Source: Rhyzopertha dominica (lineage: Eukaryota > Arthropoda > Insecta > Coleoptera > Bostrichidae). Taken from it: a DNA stretch of 64,000 nucleotides. Where the stretch lies: NCBI GenBank assembly GCA_025024175.1, contig QCXZ01000053.1, positions 7,316,001 through 7,380,000 on the forward strand, given 5' to 3'. Positions within the stretch are counted from its first letter, which is position 1. Every line of letters starts with the position of its first letter. Position numbers and translations under genes: made by a program. This document shows positions 1 through 12,519 of the stretch, one piece after another. The notes below the pieces were generated by a model. It searched no databases. It saw only the letters and a program-made list of their open reading frames with translations, and was not told where the DNA came from.

Positions 1-1518
1 GACACTTCACGACGTATTTTATTTTATTTTCGAGCTTTATATTCATATTTATATACTTTTCCAATTGTGTCCATTATTATTGTTTCTTTACGCATAACGA
101 CATAATGGTTAAATTCCTAGGATAATAAGGTTTCCAATAATACAAGATCTGGCTCTATTTATATAATCATTTGGTGAAGATTATCTTTATCATAGTAACA
201 AACTGCTCTGTTTCAGTCATACCAAAATCAATCTGTTTTAATCTTAAGCTACTTGTTTCGGCGTTTTTTTTTTTCGAATTTTTACAAATAACTCATATTT
301 TGAATTATATTTGTTATTTTGACGACAGTCTGTATAAACATAATAGTAACAATTATTACCTACATCAAATGATATACAAATCTAATGTATTTGGTAGCGA
401 TGCAGACAGCATGGCATGCTCTTTTACAGCTGCATACTGTATTTACTTGACAATTTTGAATCTTCATAAACATTATGTATTATCGAAAACGGCAAATAGT
501 TTCGCAAAAAATATAGTTACACTAAAAACTTAAATATTATTTTCATTTCTAATCATCAAAACTATAAAAAAGTACTCGTATATACTTAGATGTACACTTT
601 ATGAGCATATTTATTCACTTGCAGCTTATTGCAAGAGCGTTTGTGAAGTAACAATTTATATACTTTTGTTCAAACAACAGTTCAAAATCAGAACCTATAT
701 ACTACGTTGCAACTAGCCGTATTAAAATTTATGACGCAGTATCGTCTATAATTTAAATCTGTTTNTTTATCATCCGCAATGTACTTACTGAAATACATTT
801 CGACCATATCCCTTACTAATGCNACAGTAATGTAGGTATATTTAGAATTTGCATAACGCATAAGTTTCAATACGTGATTCGTAAAATGGTGCATTTTGCT
901 TTCAAGTTTCAACCAATATTTCTTTGCCGCGCTTGAATACATATTCAAACTATCTTCACAAACTGCGAAATTTTCGTCAAAGTTTGTAAAACAGTAAGGG
1001 TACTTTCATTTCATTCCGGTGTTCTGTTTTGTGGTTTGGTAGTTTTAATCCAAACATAGCGAATCATTATGTATGAAACGTAGTTTACATTTTTATATAT
1101 TTTTTATCCGCCAACATCTACGGTACAAGGACTTATAAGGACGGAGTAAGTATTTATCTAGTTTTTTAACTGGAAATTCCCATAGTAAATCTAAATTAAT
1201 TAGGGGCAATACTCGTTTTCTGTTTTCTGAGCAAATGTGAATAAATAGTCATGTAAGCTTGTTTGTTTATTGCAGATCAACGCTAACTACAATATTGTGC
1301 TTATTAGAACCTACTTACATTAGAACTGTAGGTGAGTTTCTTATAGATTTCCATTATAATTATACATCTAGAAATAAAGGACTTTACACAATATGAAGAT
1401 GAAGTTAAGTAGTCATACATATGCTATAATATACCCAAGATTTGTTCTGCCTCTGTAAGAAGTGTGTTGCATATTTAATAAAACAAATATGAATATTCTT
1501 ACGCGAAAATAATAATTA
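1..1518. other. AT-rich stretch, no recognised gene
   Basis: I recognise no gene, RNA or complete element here. A minus-strand open frame runs from about 1000 down to 688 with protein-like composition (for example AAKKYWLKLE and LVRDMVEMYFSKY), but it contains two ambiguous bases, has no clear start or splice context and matches no family I know. It could be an exon of an unknown gene or a decayed transposon. Confidence 0.5.
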
Positions 1519-1686
1519 TTGGCGTTACTATGCCATCTATTGGTAATTAAGGGTGCCACTCACCCGTCTCTATGGGGAACCTGTACTCTGAACGGTACAC
1601 CTTGTAGTCAGCTCAGATTACAGGTTACCCACAGAGACGGGTGGATGGCACTATTAATTGCTGATAGATGGCATAGTGTCGTCCAC
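1519..1686. repeat. Palindromic MITE-like inverted repeat
   Basis: Two arms of about 70 bp face each other around a centre near 1600. The left arm begins ACTATGCCATCTATTGGTAA (from about 1526) and its imperfect reverse complement ends at about 1676 (TGATAGATGGCATAGT). Matching continues inward through CACCCGTCTCT and ACCTGTACTCTGA with a few mismatches. An open frame crosses the hairpin but is only a by-product of it. This is a non-autonomous foldback or MITE; the superfamily is not clear. Confidence 0.75.
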
Positions 1687-2697
1687 ATTTATTATTCTCA
1701 CATACATATCACTTATCTTGGCACATACAAGGGAAGCCAGATCTGTGTCATGTTGTTTGTATTGAGACTATAGGTGGTTTGGGGAGGCTTCATATGCCGA
1801 ATGAGCCGCTGATGCAGACTACATGAGACAGTAATTTTGTTATTATGAATGTTGGTTTTCGAATAAAACGAATGCGAATGTTGGCTTATACGTATTCTAA
1901 TAAAACGAATTCTAATATTTGTTTATTCGTTTTCGATTAAAACGGATGCGAATATTCGTACATTCATATGTAATAAACGTATATATGCAGTGTGCTACAT
2001 ATTCGACTACAGAATCCGGGGTATTCAAATTCTGACAGCACTAATACATACACCTTTTTCTCAATCAGCTTTCAGGACCCACGCAACTGCCAACCCTGAC
2101 CTTTTGTAAGACCGGGCGATGTAACGACGAAAATCCTTTTGTCCCATTAATGGCCCGTTCATCAAAAAGCCCGCCTTTTATAATCCAGGTTAGCGATCGT
2201 GCGTATTTGTGCCCTTGTTGAATACAAACATCTGTTTTAATGTGTTTTCCCCTCGAAAGTAATCTACCAGACGAAAAGAATATTTTTATGGCACTAATGA
2301 CCCATTTCCACCGTCTCTTGGAGAAAATGAAAGCCCCTTCTGGGAAAAACCGTTCTGAAACGATTACAGCGCACAATTTAAGCTTTGCCTGCAAACGCGT
2401 GAATACGACACATAAACATGATGGAGGGGAGAGGGCGATGGTATCCCTTAAATCAGACTTACGCACAACAGTATAATGAGTGCCATAAATTTTACGCCAG
2501 ATTAGAGAACTGGAAACAAACAAAACCCATCGTTGAGGAAGATCCGCGTTCCTTCTTATAATCTGAACAAGTGAGTTGTGGCAGTATATTAAACTGTTGA
2601 ATAAAAATACTGGACTGTCATGGACTATTATGCAAAGCCTGATTCGTACCTGCACCAGAAGTATTGGTTTTAACAAAAGAAGGAATGCGAATTCTTT
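1687..2697. other. No recognised gene; GC-richer segment 2050-2700
   Basis: The first 350 bp contain loosely repeated blocks such as TTCGAATAAAACGAATGCGAATG (1857-1945). From about 2050 to 2700 base composition is visibly richer in GC and both strands stay open: minus 2065-2724 without an ATG start (it would begin TTG, inside the neighbouring MITE) and plus 2240-2476. Neither translation matches a family I know. It may be the inner part of a longer relative of the adjacent MITE. Confidence 0.4.
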
Positions 2698-3006
2698 ATG
2701 CCGCCTTTTTGTAACTGCTGCCAAGCTACAATATGCACGGCGATAGTAGTTAAAGGTTGCAAATCAATGTAACACCACAGCTCAGAAATGTGAGCTTTCT
2801 GCAACCTTTAGGTTAATGATCCCACAAAACACTACAGAATATGCTGAAAATACACACTCCCAGTGTTTTCTCATATTAAAATATATCAAATAATTCAAAA
2901 ATCGACAAATGACAAGTCTACATCACTTTCCTGAGAGGCGGCAAATTGATATAATCGATAATTTTCATAAGCGCCTTGGATGCATGAATCATTTATAGAA
3001 ACCTTG
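2698..3006 (-). repeat. CAGGGTTTC-end MITE, copy B (reverse orientation)
   Basis: This is the reverse complement of the complete copy at 3587-3931, alignable over about 300 bp (shared blocks include ATTGTAGCTTGGCAGCAG and GCCGCCTCTCAGGAAAGTGA). The terminal inverted repeat survives at the right as ATGAATCATTTATAGAAACC followed by TTG and TA. At the left, similarity stops inside the GAATTC block and the sequence runs into the GC-richer segment, so this end is truncated or fused. With copy A it forms an inverted pair about 0.6 kb apart. Confidence 0.8.
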
Positions 3007-3524
3007 TATATTGTGACATTAACTTCATATATGAGCTCAATATTTGCTCCATACTGTTTTCATGAGCTTCCTTATACCCAAAATGACCTTCTAACACGTG
3101 TTTGTATTTCTGGTGTGTTTGATAAACTTCCTCTACCTTTTTATACAGAGGATTATGGCCCAGGCTTCTAGATCAGTTGTTTAGGTAAAATTAAATCAAT
3201 CATGGTAAAATGTTTCTTGAAAATTATCCGTTTAACCAATTGCGAAAACATAAGGCTCAGTGATTTGATTTCCCATTATTTTCAGGCGCATAGTAATGCA
3301 TATTATGTTTGTTAATTGATTGTTACTCACATAGTGTAAACTAGCTTTCAATAAGCCNTATTACACTAGCCAGTTATCATACGATTTGTCTTTAGGGTTC
3401 TCATAAGATTTACCGTATGATTTGAAAATTGGTGCAGTTCACACCATCCAATTGTGCTCTGTGCTCTTTTTGATTATACGTTATAGAATTGATAGCTGAA
3501 CTAAACATAAAAACATAACCTCAC

Positions 3525-3584
3525 ACTTGGTGGTTCATGTCCACAGAAGCTGCGGGTTCGAATCCCGCCTAGGGCATGGGCATG
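3525..3584 (+). repeat. tRNA-derived SINE remnant (T-arm / B box)
   Basis: GCGGG-TTCGAAT-CCCGC at 3552-3568 is a perfect 5-bp T stem closing a 7-nt T loop and carries the RNA polymerase III B box. The bases before it do not form a tRNA acceptor, D or anticodon arm, so this is a SINE fragment and not a functional tRNA gene. It ends two bases before the target-site TA of the MITE that starts at 3587. Confidence 0.55.
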
Positions 3585-3586
3585 TA

Positions 3587-3931
3587 CAGGGTTTCTATAA
3601 ATGATTCATGCATCCAGGGCGTTTATGGAAATTACAGGTTAAATCAATTTGCCGCCTCTCAGGAAAGTGACGTTGACTTGTCATTTGTCGATTTTTGAAT
3701 TATTTGATATATTTTAATATGAGAAAACACTGGGAGTGTGTATTTTCAGCATATTCTTTAGTGTTTTGTGGGATAATTAACTTAAAGGTTGCAGAAAGCG
3801 CACATTTCGGAGCTGTGGTGTGACATTGATTTGCAACCTTTAACTACTATCGCCGTGCATATTGTAGCTTGGCAGCAGTTACAAAAAGGCGGCACGANGA
3901 ATTCAGAAATGAATCATTTATAGAAACCCTG
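3587..3931 (+). mobile_element. CAGGGTTTC-end MITE, copy A (complete, 345 bp)
   Basis: The element is bounded by identical 23-bp terminal inverted repeats, CAGGGTTTCTATAAATGATT followed by CAT, with a TA dinucleotide on each side (3585-3586 and 3932-3933). TA duplication and short inverted ends fit a Tc1/mariner-type non-autonomous element. It holds no coding sequence. Partial copies lie at 2698-3006, 12199-12515 and 49839-49896, so the family is active or was recently active in this genome. Confidence 0.85.
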
Positions 3932-6900
3932 TACAAATTGATACAGATGTCTAATTCGTGTTTTTTTAAGACGATAAACAGTTTTCCATGTCATCTCTGA
4001 AAATGTATTTTGGATTCTTGTAAGAAACTTTTTATCTACATAAATTGAAAACTATGAGTACTAGAGACTGTTGGTTCATAGAAGCAATACCCTATATCAA
4101 AAATATGTACGGCGCTATTTCATGTAGCAGTGGTCTTTGTATAAAAATTGAACGTAGCAAGAGTGAAACAGAAATAACGATAGAAGAGGACGACAATTTT
4201 TTGCAAAACTCAGTAATTACTGCACCGAAATGTTTGAAAATGGCCTTTCGAAAGTTCGTGATGCATATTTTTACGTAAACTGTTTTGTATGTACAAAGTT
4301 AGTGAAGCAATAACTAAAATTTGTAAAAGTGTGTGCAAAAAAATATTCTGAGGGTAGACCTCGCAATTAGCACAAAATATTAATATTATTATATTTTTTG
4401 TAAGAATACCTTAGGGTCTAATTGAATCTTTTTTATATTTATAAATATTCAGAATTATTTTTGTAGTGCTGTTTTTAATAGGTGCGTCTCTTTTTATCTC
4501 GAACATATCTTCGCTCTCTTTCCAGGATCCAAGCCTTAAGAATAATTTCTTTGAAGACAAGCAATCTTTTAGCGTATCCTTGAACTCACCTATATTTTGT
4601 ACGTTGCACACCGGTGAATCACTACCTATTCAATATCCTGTCATGCAAAAATCGATGGGATTTTACACACTTGTATAACCCACGTTATTTCCAACAAGTC
4701 CGTTAACAGAACATAACAGGGTTTGAAGTTTTACGACCCGTTCGCCAACTGCTGTGTCCGATTTATGTCATGTAACTTGATTACCGGCATAAAAGATACG
4801 ACACAATAATTAAATAATTCAATGGCGCGCTGAAATTACAGATCGTCAGTGACGGTTCCGACCGGTGACGCAAGCAAAATTTTCCTCCATTGTTTCCCCA
4901 ATATACAAACTGTTGACGTCAATCGCCCTAATAACTGAAGTTCTGACTATTCATTGAAAGATGGCATACGTGATAACATGATGGGATTCGTGAGCTCTAC
5001 GAAATCCTATTCATCTCCGACATCGCCTTGATCTGTCAAAAGATCGATGCCCACAAATAAATACAAGCCTAGCCAAATCTTGAATGAAATTAACAATCAT
5101 TAACAACTGCGTGTAAACAGGAACACATGTGCGTGTTTCTCTTTTTTTGAGCTGGCGCCACTCATGTTTTTATTCATTGTAACGTCAGATCTCCGCGGGC
5201 AACGGTTGTAATTATTATGTAACCAATGTCGGTAGTTGATGAATGTTACGATCACGTTTCGGCTTGGTAAAATTTCCATTCATCAGGCCAATGGCTCTCA
5301 GATTTCGCCTTTCGTGGTTAAGGATCAGTTCCCTCTTGTAATAATTGGCTACACCAACTAGATTTGTTTGTTTCTCTTGAATTTACATATTACTTCGTCC
5401 AAGTATCACATATGATGTAGTCTCTGTCTGTACCAGGTCTATAACCTTTTCCTTTTTTATGTAAGCCTCTTGACTGCTCAAATACACAGTTTGTTCTACA
5501 GCAGTGACGTAAATATGGTGTAGCAAGATTGTGCAATGAGCAATGGTGCATGCTTCAAGGAAGCTCATTGGAAAACGAGCTAAAGCTAAGATCAGAAGAC
5601 CTGCAGGGACCAATATTTTGTAAAATCGCTGCCCAGAAAAAAACACTAACTAAATGCCAGAGCGCGCCTATAAGCAATTGTAATAGTAGTAGTTGTTTTT
5701 TATAACAACAGCATTTGGACATGCAGAAGATTAATTGTTTGTTTTGTTTAAGATTAGACGTGTAACTTGTCACAACAGTCAAAGATTCTCATAAAAAATC
5801 TTAAGGCGTTTCGGGAACGTATTACTTCCCCAATCAAAATATGAACAGATCTCTGGTACTTGGAGAAGTTATTATCCCATTCTGGACGCCATATACTGCA
5901 AATCTTACTTGTTATTTTCTCTCTTAAAAAGTTACTGGAATACCAAAGGTGAGCGTACTTGATGGCGGCAATTATTATCCTGGAAAATCGCCACTCATAG
6001 AACAGAACAACATTGCATATCATGAAAGGTATTAAAGCTGTAGTAAAAAGTTAAACCACTGATGAAAGCATCGAACAAAGAATTCATTACAATCTTCCTT
6101 TTGGAGGATGGTTCTGGGAATATTGTTTAAAATTATCTTGATATTGGCCAAAAATTCGTTGCCTTTTCGAAAGCTCAGAGAGTTTACAGAATCGATTCTT
6201 GATGATGACTCATATGTGATAAGTTTTCTGTCCGTAGTACAGCTACTTAGACGCTATCCAGCATATANCTGAAGCTCAAGTCAGTATTAAACTTCAAAGA
6301 GATGAACAGCAGCAGATTTCCGACAGACGTAAAGGAAACCTTTATAGCCTTTTCTGACGCCTGCATTAAAATAAGAATAAATTTAGACAAATTTAGTGTC
6401 GAATTAAATAAATGTTAAGGTCAGTGGCGCAGCAAGTTTTATAAACAACACTATTCTATAAAAGCTGTTTTTTTAGCTTGGGTATTAACAGGGATGACAT
6501 TCTTACAAGTTTTACTGAGGAATCAGAAATAGTTCTGAAAACTCTATACCCAGCTCGTTGAGCAGAAAGACATATTTCGCTTACGGCTGTTAAATTTCGC
6601 CATATAGATATTGTGAAGCCATTACTAAAAAGTAGTTTAACAGGTTGAAAAGGGGATGCAAAAATGAAGCAATGAAGTTAATGAAAAGCAGAGAGAATTT
6701 TGAATTTATTTTCATTCGCATACTGCGTCAAAACGAACTTTTGGATGTAAACTAAACATGAAAATTAATGCAAAAATAGGAAAATTATGTTAAGGAGACG
6801 TGTTTTCTATTTTTAACATTGGTTTTCTCGGCGGCTTTTGGCAAACATTTCCTTGGCAATTCATTGTCATAAAAAAATTGATAACTGTATTTGCGAAATC

Positions 6901-7219
6901 ACAAACGACAGTTTTATTATTTTACTCGTATATCTACTTAGATAGTTAGTACCAATTTATATTTTCTGTTCTATACGTTTATTTAGAGATGGGTTCGTTG
7001 TTGTTTTTGTATTTAAATGTTATTTGCTAAAATGATATTGGAAGTATTATTTTCACTCTATTTTTATTCATTAAATAATGAGGAGGGCCTATTGTGGAGT
7101 GTACACAAGGGCACAGTGTTCATTTACTACACCACTGTTCTACAGATGATATACTGTGTTATTTTCAGTCAGAAATATTTTTACACTAACGGACAAAGTT
7201 AATTTAAATCGCAGCGAAT
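3932..7219. other. 3.3 kb without recognised gene
   Basis: Several short open frames occur (4045-4278 plus; 4411-4611 minus; 5383-6023 minus), none with recognisable motifs or a convincing splice context. The part from about 4690 to 5330 is slightly richer in GC, carries a TGACGTCA-like site near 4915 and looks like ordinary unique sequence. I see no complete element. Confidence 0.5.
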
Positions 7220-9990
7220 TGTCGAAAATTTTAATGCCTGTATGACCTGTAATGTATGTCACGAGTACAGCAATACTGTGTCATCTGCATTATATATATA
7301 ATGAGCTTTCAGTCCAGCGCTTTTCAAATTCTGTACAAACAGATGATAGAAGACAGGATCTAACACAGATTCCTGTGGGACACCCTTCCCAGAGAGCAGA
7401 AAGCTGCTTTATGTATTATTAACAACTGTTGCTGCCTGTCTATCTAAAAACTAGGAGAGAATCAGTTCAATGGGGACCACATATTTACATCACTGTATCG
7501 CGCAAGAGAGATGTCCGACACGGGGAATACAGAACGCCGCCATTTTGATCTCAAGAAGCACTGAGATGTAAACAAACTTGATGATGATGATAATAATAAT
7601 AATGATAATAACAGTAGCAGAGAAAATCCTAGATAAACAGGCAACAGAACCTTAATCTTACTACTTTTTGTCCTACAACATAATTATTATATATGTAGGG
7701 TATATTCTGCTAGTTTAATTAAATTATACAAAAACGGCAAAAATGCCGTTTTGGAACCGTTATGTAAGGTTAGGAATGTACTGTTGTGAAGTAAACATAA
7801 ACACGCCACGTACACTGTCAAAACGCAAAAACAATAGTGAGCAGGCTGCTGTTGGAGATCAAAATGGCGTCCTGTTTCATCATCTTTTATTTCCTGCACC
7901 ATAAGGAGGCGCACACGTTCGTAAACGGTATATTTGTTAAAGTATGTTCTCTCACATCCATGCAGTCCAAACTCCTGATTAGTATGCCGTGATCTACTGT
8001 CCCAAACGCCTTTTTTAGATCCAATGAAATGCAACCACGTACAGTCCTTCATCTATAGTGTCTTCAGGATGCACTGAATCACATTTATTACGTCAGATTA
8101 TGTCCTTCTATTTTTCTGGAAACCAATGTACTGGTAGTAAAGCGATAGATGCTTCTAGCAAGAATCTTCTAGTATCTTCGAAAAGACACAGCCAAGCTAT
8201 AGGTCGATAATTATATGGGTTACTTGGATCTCCTTTCTTGATCTGGGAACATTCCGCTGTTGAAACAGTTGTTAATTGATGTTGCAAACGGTTCAACAAT
8301 GCCTGGAGCTATACGTTTCGTATCTTGATCTGAAATTTTGTGCATTCCAGCAGCTGATTGTCGCAATTCTTGAACGACTTCTTAAACTTCTTTATGTGTT
8401 GTGGGTGCACTGTGAGACGATCTTAATTCTTTCAATAATTATTCTCCTGTTTTTTTTTAATTTATCTGCGATATCTTTGCTTTCAGTAAATACTGATCCA
8501 TTAATATGCAGTAGTCTAAAAGCAGTACAATTTTTGCTTACATTTCCATTTGTAACATACGATTTCTCTGCTTCATTTACCAACATCTTTACTTGGGTTT
8601 TTTTTCAAAACGTATCGTGCCTTGAAATTCTGGTTCGTCTGATCTGCAATTCGTCAATTATTTTTTTCCATCGAGACTTCCTAGTAGTTTTCCACTTTTG
8701 CAATGAATTAATTGTCATTTGTTGCAAATAGCTTAACGTTGTCATTACTATCAGAAATGTGTTGTTCAAAAGCAGTTCTTAATTCCATGCAAACCTGTTC
8801 GTAGTTTTTTCATTAAAGGTATCATGGGTTTCAACTCTGTAACTTGTTTTTCAAATAAATTTGCTATATTTGTAATGACGTGGTTAATTGTAGTTCTGGA
8901 TTTGTTACTAATTCTGGTGGTATTGGTTTCCACTAATGCACTCATTATTTTATATGCATTAGCTTTTGTAAATTGTACAAAATCTGCAATGCAGCACTAT
9001 ATTCAAGCAAATTTATGTTCATATCACCCACTATTATACTTTTCCCTCCTCTTTGTAGGCACGTGTCATAATACTCCATAAAGTGCAATTGGGTGGTTTG
9101 TATAGTACCCTGATCTTAATATTGCTGTTGGACTCGCTTAGTTCAACTTCCATCACACTACAGCTTATTGCGTTTATTTTGTGATTTATTGTGTTTTTTA
9201 ACTCGTCTTCCCATGCTGTCACGACATTGAAAACTTTCACTAAAGCCAGTTATATTAATGTATTTGGTTTCTTCTGTATACAGCCATGTTTCAGTCAATA
9301 TCAGAATATCAGGTTGGTTTGTACCAACGGTTAGTTCCAAGTCATTTCATTCTATTCCGAATGCTACGTTTATTTAGGTATAAGAATTTCACTTTTTATA
9401 TGATTACATTTATTAGTAGCTAATTTATTTACATTGATACATAGTGTATTTTGGTTACAATTTAGTTTGCTTCTTTACTTCGTCTGTCAGCTGCAAATCT
9501 TTCTTTGAGTAGTTTTTGCGGCAATTTTGTATGATTAGGTTCCAGCTTAATTAGTGACCTTTGCAAGCCTCGTTTTGCACCCAAAATTTTGTATCTTGCC
9601 TGCTACTACCACCTATAGAGATCCCTACGTTTTATTCCAACTCTAATAACTCTCAGCACTAGATTATCGTTTACCTCTATGTTCATCTTTTCAAGAAGAA
9701 AATGAACCGCTTTATTATCATTACAGATTCTTTGCGGTATCTGATGAAAGTGAAACTCAGCTGCATTGTACCTATATCATAAAGTTGTTCATTCTTAATA
9801 TTCTATCACGAATCTCCTCTAGCATATCTTCATGGCTGTCGTCCAGCATCCAGCTATCCACTCCTCCATTTATTTCCACTTCATGCTGGTTATCGGTTCT
9901 TGATTTTAGTCTCTTAACTTCTTGTTTTAAATCTTTTACTTCCTCTTCTAACTATGCTACTTTACGTAACAGAAGAGCCATTTGTTTAAA
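7220..9990 (-). mobile_element. Degenerate LINE (jockey/CR1-like), minus strand
   Basis: Read on the minus strand, pieces of a two-ORF non-LTR retrotransposon appear in the expected order. An ORF1-like coiled coil (LEEEVKDLKQEVKRLKSR) is near 9990-9780. Apurinic endonuclease motifs follow: PDILILTETWL near 9325 and VLYKPPNC near 9110. Then come reverse transcriptase pieces: KKGDPSNPYNYRPIA near 8240 and GVPQESVLDPVFYHLFVQNL with the catalytic box as NADD in place of YADD near 7390-7265. Many stops and frame changes make it inactive. The reverse transcriptase would copy the element RNA at a nicked target. The exact clade cannot be settled by eye. Confidence 0.75.
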
Positions 9991-11997
9991 AGAATGTGGA
10001 TAATAATCACAGAAAAATATCATACAGCTTCATAGGCTCTCATCTCCGTGGAACTCAATGGAGAGAATTTCTNTGCAGAATGGTATACTTTGCTATATTA
10101 TCACACTGTATATAGTCGTTTCCTGTATTTAGCACCAAACTGCAGGATTTGCACTTTTCCAAACCTATTGCTTCTTCCACAGCTAAGAAAGAACAAGTGC
10201 TTTTGTGAAAGAATTATTTATTTGAACTATAAAGTGGATATATACGTACGACAGAACAGACAATTTTTCAGCAGAATGGGAGAAACTAAACAGAACAATA
10301 TTTTTAAAAAAAGAAATAGAAAATCTGGCTATTTATTGACTTCTGAGTTCATTACACTTTATAAAAACTGAAAAGAGCACTACAGTCTAATAAAAACACT
10401 TAAATTAGTTAATTTAATAAAAAAAAATATCACATCATCGTATCGAGAACCATTCAAATATTTATAGTGCTCTTCATTCACAACATAGAAACTGCGATAA
10501 AACAGCAATCATTAGTACTAACATCGCAGATAAAACGTAATCAACAATATTAATTGCGCTACAATAAAAACAAACAACCACAATTTCGCGAAGACAATGA
10601 CCCTGACGTTTTGGGATCGACGAATAAACCAATTATTCAAGATTCTAACAAGAATATTATGAAAAACTGGTTACGCTGCTAGTTATAGTGTCAGCTGAAA
10701 TATAAACAAAAGCTTGAACTCAGTTTTTAGTACAGTCGTCTGTTGCATAAAACAAAAGCTGTCATTATACGTACTTATGCAAAGACTGCTCCTCTCTCAT
10801 GTGTTCCAGACTAAACAGCATGTCACTCTAGGTCACAAACGTAGGTAAATAAACAGGAAAACAAACGGACCTAACCTAAAGTTAGCGCCTGGTAGCTTGC
10901 GTAGCTCACAGTTTACAGTTTCCGCACATGAAATGACTAAATTTATCACAGCTATGTTAAATTTCGCGGCACTCGCGTAAAAGGCAATGTTCGGCTGTCG
11001 CAAACTAACAAAAAAACCAAAAGAAACGCGGCTATCTTGATTTGTGTCAACGTAAAGGTTATGACATCTTGCCGCGCATGCGTTGCTGTTTATGCCTAAA
11101 AATACAATTTCCACGCGGTTCAAAAAGTTAAATGTGAATTTTCATTATGGTACAAAGTCAAAAAAAACATCGTTATATGCTAAACGTGGAAAAAAAAGAT
11201 GAGTGCCTATGCATTAAACAACAACACTTTAAATTAAAATAGCTGCGTAAACGTCGTAATAAAACAGCGCATTACAAATTTAATTTGTGCGATTAAAATG
11301 AATTATTGACAAATTATGCGTTCAAGGATTTAGCACATCAATTAATTTGATGAAAGGCTAATTCGGTACTAACAGAGCCATCTCCTGGGCGTTAGTTGCG
11401 ATAATAAATTTCCAGCTCGGTCTTGAACCAACGACAAACAGGAACCGTACCATAGCATTGCATGATCGATAAAAGATGTTTAAAATGAATCTTACACAAT
11501 TAGACTGTTCTTGCTTCCATATTTCTATTTAAAATGAGCTTTCTGGGCTAAGGCGAGCTACGGATTTGCACAACTACCTAATATAGGACGCGTCGCGATC
11601 GAATGCTCTTATCTTTTATGGCAACTGTTAGTTAATAATCATAAATTACTGGAATCAAAGGTTGCAATTAGAAATGTATGAATCGACAGTGGAAATTGTA
11701 TTAAATTAAATGCAGATGAAATGGCATCGAACATCGATTACGTTTTTCTCTACAGAAACGGCACGTTTTGAAGCGGCATCTAAAAAACCGCACTACGTAC
11801 ATTAATTACAATAATAGGTGGATAATAAAATATTAGCAATCAGCAATGACACCTTAATAATTTCAGAAAAGTTGTATAGTGGTAAATGCGATTAGTGCTT
11901 ATTATTGTTTACGCCTAAGTACATTTTTTTCTACTAAAGTTACACATCTTGTGGCAGCATCTCACAACACGTTTAAAAAGGTTGCGAATACTTTTTG
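9991..11997. other. 2 kb AT-rich sequence without recognised gene
   Basis: No family-level similarity is visible. Short open frames (10048-10371 plus, 10833-11123 minus) have no motifs and no supporting signals. The stretch leads up to a TATA-like element at 11998 and may be upstream sequence of an unidentified transcript. Confidence 0.45.
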
Positions 11998-12111
11998 TAT
12001 AAATACAACGTGAGATTGCTTCGACGAAGAAGTGCAAGTATTATAGTATATAGAAGTGTAAGTGTTAATAAAGTTGTTACAGAAAGGTGAACGGTAGAAA
12101 CTCCCGTAGGT
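11998..12111 (+). promoter_or_regulatory. Candidate TATA promoter with first exon and splice donor
   Basis: TATAAATA at 11998-12005 is followed by about 100 bp without in-frame coding potential and then a strong donor, CCGTAG|GTAAGTACAG, with GT at 12110-12111. Spacing suits a start near 12027 and a short 5' noncoding exon ending at 12109. No downstream coding exon is recognised, and the intron would run straight into a MITE and a LINE, so it could equally be part of an LTR or chance. Inference only. Confidence 0.25.
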
Positions 12112-12198
12112 AAGTACAGTTTTTTTTAATCCTGATTACTAGTAAGTTTTGTATTTATGGCTTGATTTAATTTAAGATGCCTACTAATGTTTGAAGTG

Positions 12199-12515
12199 CA
12201 GGGTTTCTATAAATGAGTCATACATCCAGGGCGCTTATGAAAATTATAGATTAAATCAATTTGCCGCCTCTCAGGAAAGTGACGTATACTTGTCATCTGT
12301 AGATTTTTGAATTATTTGATATATTTTAATACGAAAAACGCATGGGAGTATGTATATTCCACATGTTCTGTAGTGTTTTGTAAAATAATCTACTTTAAGG
12401 TTGCAGGAGCCTCACATTTCGGAGCTATGGTGTGACATTGATCTGCCACCTTCACTACTATCGCCGTGCATATTGTAGCTTGGCAACAAAAAGGCGGCAC
12501 AAAAAATTCAGAAAT
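12199..12515 (+). repeat. CAGGGTTTC-end MITE, copy C (truncated)
   Basis: The left end matches copy A (CAGGGTTTCTATAAATGAGT...) and the body aligns to the block GGCGGCACAAAAAATTCAGAAAT. Similarity then stops before the right terminal repeat and the sequence passes directly into LINE coding sequence. The right end was lost, probably by the event that placed the neighbouring LINE fragment. It is more diverged than copies A and B. Confidence 0.75.
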
Positions 12516-12519
12516 CAAC

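Noticed and set aside
1519..1773. 84-codon plus-strand open frame
   Set aside because: It runs through a palindromic repeat and has no protein-like motif.
2065..2724. 219-codon minus-strand open frame
   Set aside because: It lacks an ATG start, begins inside a MITE and resembles no family; the opposite strand is also open.
3535..3575. Possible tRNA gene
   Set aside because: Only the T-arm folds; D arm, anticodon arm and acceptor stem are missing.
9741..9760. Second hammerhead candidate (CTGATGAAAGTGAAAC)
   Set aside because: No stem II can form between the core strands and there is no helix III.
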